A stretch of DNA of 6,930 nucleotides from Candidatus Micrarchaeum sp. (GTDB taxonomy: Archaea; SpSt-1190; DYHY01), in the NCBI GenBank assembly GCA_020723935.1, contig DYHY01000022.1:6044-12973 (forward strand). The letters run 5' to 3'. Positions within the stretch are counted from its first letter, which is position 1, and each line of letters opens with the position of its first letter. The notes under the pieces are model-generated. The model was not told where the DNA came from. It searched no databases and saw nothing but the letters and a program-made list of their open reading frames with translations. This document shows, one piece after another, positions 4,944-6,930 of the stretch. Both the position numbers and the translations under genes were made by a program.

Positions 4944-5834
4944 ATGAGGGGAGGAAAGGGGAGGGTCAGCAGGTACGGGGCCTCGGGCCCCAACGTCCTC
5001 GCGATTTCCGGCGACGGGTATGTGGCGGTCGCGGGCCTTGGAAGGATCGGGACCGACATGGGGGCCGCGCCCAACGTGATACTCCCGGACACTTACGTTT
5101 CCTTGAGGCTCCTGGATCGCGCCGGCGTTCTTTCGGCCAGAGACCTCCTCAGGTTGAAGACCGAGATCCTGAAGGGCACCGAGCGCTACCTGCTCTTCGA
5201 GAGGAAGAGGGTTGCCGAGGCGGCGATGGAGGCCGCGGGGCTGCCGTACGATCCGGAGGAATTCGTGGGCGCCTTCCTCCCCGATGAGAAGCGGGCCGGC
5301 CCGGACAGGCGGGCGGCGATGGAGGAGGCCCTCGCCAACAGCGCGGGCCCCGTCCTCAGGTTCCAGTACATGCCCAGGACCGGCCTCCTCGTCCCCAGCG
5401 CCCTCCATCTCGCGGGAGCTATCGCGAGGGTTTCGGAGCAGGAGGGCTACGAACCCCTCGTCCTCGTCGCCACCCCGACGGGGGCCGCAGTGAACGCCGT
5501 CTCCGAGGAGGGATTCTACGCCCACGGGGACTCGGGGACCGGCGGGGTTTTCAAGGGTCCGTATGTGAAGACGGGGCGGGGCGTCCTCGCCCGGGCCGAC
5601 TGCTCGCCCACAGCGGTGTGCGTGGCAAAGAAGGAGCTGGAATACCTCAAGCACGAGGACGGGCAGGTGGGCGCCGCGCAGGCGCTGACGATAGCGGCCC
5701 TCGCGGTGAACGAGGGACTAGAGCCCGTGGACCCGGCGACGCACGTCGCGGCGATAGTGCCTGCCGCCGTCGGGACGGGCGACTTCCTTGACCTGCACTA
5801 CCTCAAGGGCCTTGAGATAGAAAGCTACAGATGA
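4944..5834 (+). CDS. Unrecognised 296-residue soluble protein
   Basis: I do not recognise this family. Seen: no signal peptide and no membrane helix, so probably cytoplasmic. A Gly-rich start (SGDGYVAVAGLGRIGTDMG, 22-40) leads into NVILPDTYVSLRLLDRAG, then a strongly charged helical region (66-98), an acidic/Pro stretch (102-121) and a second helical region. The C-terminal half is Gly/Ala-rich with the blocks VATPTGAAVNAVSEEGFYAHGDSGTGG (175-201) and VPAAVGTGDFLDLHYLKG (272-289). The repeated Gly-Thr-Gly and Gly-Asp turns and the conserved-looking His194/Asp196 and Asp280/His285 suggest a nucleotide- or phosphate-binding enzyme, but this is only inference. It starts 30 bases after the AroE-like gene on the same strand, so a functional link is plausible. 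Third-position GC is high throughout, and the coding call is secure. Confidence 0.82.
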   Translation: MRGGKGRVSRYGASGPNVLAISGDGYVAVAGLGRIGTDMGAAPNVILPDTYVSLRLLDRAGVLSARDLLRLKTEILKGTERYLLFERKRVAEAAMEAAGLPYDPEEFVGAFLPDEKRAGPDRRAAMEEALANSAGPVLRFQYMPRTGLLVPSALHLAGAIARVSEQEGYEPLVLVATPTGAAVNAVSEEGFYAHGDSGTGGVFKGPYVKTGRGVLARADCSPTAVCVAKKELEYLKHEDGQVGAAQALTIAALAVNEGLEPVDPATHVAAIVPAAVGTGDFLDLHYLKGLEIESYR

Positions 5835-5853
5835 TTGCCGGAACCTGCCCGCG

Positions 5854-6024
5854 CTAGAAGAGGAGCTTGGACTGCCGTGCCGCGGGATTCTCCGGCTTCT
5901 TCGCCGTCGCCGTTTCGGCCGCGCCGCCGATCTTGTCGAGCTCGCCGAAAGTTCGCTCGCGCTCATCAAGGATCTTGCGCACTTCCTTGTTCAGGGCCTT
6001 GAGTTCTTCTATCGTGAGCGCCAT
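5854..6024 (-). CDS. Small charged helical protein, 56 residues
   Basis: Read from ATG 6024 to TAG 5856-5854. Seen: an amphipathic, heptad-compatible helix over residues 4-31 (leucines and isoleucines spaced among Glu/Lys/Arg), then an Ala/Thr/Lys/Pro-rich flexible stretch and the end QSKLLF. No signal or membrane segment. The longer open frame back to 6174 is rejected, because its extra 50 residues are Ser/Arg-rich and lie antisense-like over the upstream membrane gene. The start lies only 10 bases after the stop of the upstream gene, and GGTGAGG overlapping that stop is a credible Shine-Dalgarno site about 9 nt from the ATG. This suggests translation coupled to the membrane protein, possibly its cytoplasmic partner. 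Family not recognised. Confidence 0.65.
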   Translation of the reverse strand: MALTIEELKALNKEVRKILDERERTFGELDKIGGAAETATAKKPENPAARQSKLLF

Positions 6025-6034
6025 CGTGTCGTCC

Positions 6035-6301
6035 TCACCGTCCGCCGCCCCGCGTGACGAGGTAGTTGAAGGCGCCTTCCAATAAATAGGTTGCCTTGGC
6101 ACCAATGTCGAGGAATCTGGAGAGCGCGAAGCCCGCGAAGCCGCTGGAGTAGAGCGAATGCGCGAGGAGCGCAAAGCCCGCGATCGTCAGGACGAGGCGA
6201 AGGGTCCTGGTTATCTTCTTGAGCAGGGAGACCGCGATTATGATCCCGATCGCCGCGATGAGGTAGAGGATGTCAAAAGCCCCGACGCTCTGGAACGCCA
6301 T
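6035..6301 (-). CDS. Small membrane protein, 88 residues, two or three hydrophobic segments
   Basis: Seen: TM1 at about 8-27 (FDILYLIAAIGIIIAVSLL), a basic loop KKITRTLR (28-35), TM2 at about 36-52, and a further moderately hydrophobic stretch (55-82) before the terminal TRGGGR. The basic loop suggests a cytoplasmic turn. I chose the ATG at 6301 rather than 6343 because a TATA-like GCTTAACTTATG lies about 29 nt upstream of it and the 14 extra codons (with CAA, TTA, ACT, TAT) do not show the GC-rich third positions of real genes here. It is the first gene of a two-gene minus-strand unit with the 56-residue helical protein. Family not recognised; roles such as scaffold, secretion or toxin-like small protein cannot be separated from sequence. 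Confidence 0.68.
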   Translation of the reverse strand: MAFQSVGAFDILYLIAAIGIIIAVSLLKKITRTLRLVLTIAGFALLAHSLYSSGFAGFALSRFLDIGAKATYLLEGAFNYLVTRGGGR

Positions 6302-6325
6302 TTCGTCTTCCGCCCGGCGGCCGCC

Positions 6326-6335
6326 ATAAGTTAAG
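6326..6335 (-). promoter_or_regulatory. TATA-like box for the minus-strand small-gene pair
   Basis: On the minus strand this reads CTTAACTTAT, centred about 29 nt before the ATG at 6301, in a GC-rich surround. A second A/T-rich tract (GGAAATAAAC, about 6371-6380 on the minus strand) could instead serve the longer start at 6343. Confidence 0.4.
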
Positions 6336-6389
6336 CTTTGCATTGTGGCCTTTTCCAGGCGCTTCAGGGGTTTATTTCCGTCAACCTGA

Positions 6390-6398
6390 TATATTTAA
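6390..6398 (+). promoter_or_regulatory. TATA-like box for the 6428 gene
   Basis: TATATTTAA is centred about 34 nt before the ATG at 6428, which leaves room for a leader of roughly 8-10 nt. That leader would carry the Shine-Dalgarno site at 6416-6423, unlike the leaderless arrangement of most genes here. Confidence 0.55.
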
Positions 6399-6415
6399 CC
6401 ACTTCGAAAGAGCAA

Positions 6416-6423
6416 GGGAGGGG
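6416..6423 (+). promoter_or_regulatory. Shine-Dalgarno site of the 6428 gene
   Basis: GGGAGGGG lies 4 bases before the ATG. It is the strongest ribosome binding site in the window and fixes the start of this gene. Confidence 0.6.
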
Positions 6424-6427
6424 AAAA

Positions 6428-6930
6428 ATGGGCTTGTTCGAGGAGCTGGCCGAAGCTTGGAAGCTGTTTCCTGTCGGAAAGGCTGCGATCGGAGGGACCG
6501 ACGGGGTGGCCGACCCGAGAAGGGACAAGCTCCTCTGCGCAGTGGAAATGGGGAAGATAGGCGCGCCCGAAATACTCGAGGCGTATTCGGACGTTGGGGC
6601 GGAGGCGCCTCTAATAGTACCGGTCTCTTACCAGGCGGGCTTGGGCCACACGCTGATAGGCGATGCTGTGCGCGCATCGGCCAAGAAGAACGGGATAAAG
6701 ACCTGCCATATAGGCCTGGTGGACGCGGAAGCCGAGAAGATTGAGACTATCATGGGCGGGAGGATCTGCCTTGACGGCGACGCGCTCGGCAACATTGTCG
6801 GATATGCGCTCTACAATTCCCTCATGGCAGCGCTGCCCCAGGGTCTCGGGCGCCCCATGGATTCCTTCGCAAGGATGGGCGCGAACAGGACGCGCGAGCA
6901 GTTCTACGCCGGGATGGATAAATATGCTGG
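6428..6930 (+). CDS. Unrecognised soluble protein, first 167 codons (runs off right edge)
   Basis: The frame is open from ATG 6428 to the end of the window without a stop. I do not recognise the family. Seen: an amphipathic N-terminal helix (MGLFEELAEAWKLF), a Gly-rich turn VGKAAIGGTDGVADPRRDK (16-34), alternating strand/helix pattern with APLIVPVSYQAGLGHTLIGDA (60-80) and NGIKTCHIGLVDAEAEK (88-104), then an acidic/Gly turn (GGRICLDGDALGN, 110-122). A long helical segment follows and then RMGANRTREQFYAGMDKYA. The pattern fits an alpha/beta enzyme, perhaps with a nucleotide-type site, but that is inference. No signal peptide or membrane helix. Third-position GC and a TATA box plus Shine-Dalgarno site make the coding call firm. 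It is divergent from the small membrane-protein gene. Confidence 0.8.
   Translation, partial: MGLFEELAEAWKLFPVGKAAIGGTDGVADPRRDKLLCAVEMGKIGAPEILEAYSDVGAEAPLIVPVSYQAGLGHTLIGDAVRASAKKNGIKTCHIGLVDAEAEKIETIMGGRICLDGDALGNIVGYALYNSLMAALPQGLGRPMDSFARMGANRTREQFYAGMDKYA

Noticed and set aside
4908-5654. 248-residue minus-strand open frame over the 4944 gene
   Set aside because: Composition is typical of an antisense shadow (Arg/Gly/Pro/His-rich), and the plus-strand frame has the better codon pattern, a promoter and a start.
6343-6744. 133-residue plus-strand open frame near the right edge
   Set aside because: It overlaps the 6428 gene out of frame, begins inside the divergent promoter region and is Arg/Gly-rich; the 6428 frame has the Shine-Dalgarno site and better codon use.
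1-6930. CRISPR arrays, tRNA/rRNA genes, insertion sequences
   Set aside because: No regularly spaced direct repeats, no tRNA-like cloverleaf or conserved rRNA blocks, and no transposase-like protein or terminal inverted repeats were seen by eye.

Overview
The window looks like chromosomal DNA from a GC-rich archaeon. Three things point there: a polyprenyl/dolichyl-phosphate GlcNAc-1-phosphate transferase of the archaeal/eukaryal AglH/Alg7 type, A/T-rich TATA-like boxes placed about 25-30 nt ahead of start codons, and several start codons with no room for a leader or Shine-Dalgarno site. The compact genes and many family-orphan proteins would fit a DPANN lineage, but nothing here fixes the taxon.

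Layout. Positions 1-267 (minus strand) hold the N-terminus of an asparagine-synthase-type glutamine amidotransferase with a GTG start; it runs off the left edge. It diverges from an AglH-like membrane transferase (320-1312, plus), and a single self-complementary TATA-like element (about 288-297) lies between the two starts. Next come a nitroreductase (1383-2000), a lipoprotein gene interrupted by two in-frame TAG codons (2067-2981), and a cysteine-rich, membrane-anchored surface protein (3037-4113) whose reading frame carries two compensating one-base shifts. A degenerate shikimate-dehydrogenase-fold protein (4134-4913) and an unrecognised 296-residue soluble protein (4944-5834) follow. Convergent to these is a minus-strand pair of tiny genes: a membrane protein (6301-6035) and a 56-residue charged helical protein (6024-5854). 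Another unrecognised gene (6428-6930, plus) runs off the right edge.

How the genes might work together. The left end combines amide nitrogen metabolism with lipid-linked oligosaccharide synthesis, and two exported proteins follow shortly after, so much of the window concerns the cell surface. The AroE-like protein has kept the fold signatures of shikimate dehydrogenase but lost the catalytic Lys and Asp, so it probably does something else. Its neighbour at 4944 and the gene at 6428 are the least explained proteins here. No mobile elements, tRNAs, rRNAs or CRISPR arrays were seen. The gaps between genes are short (largest about 126 bases, at 6302-6427) and hold promoter-like elements.
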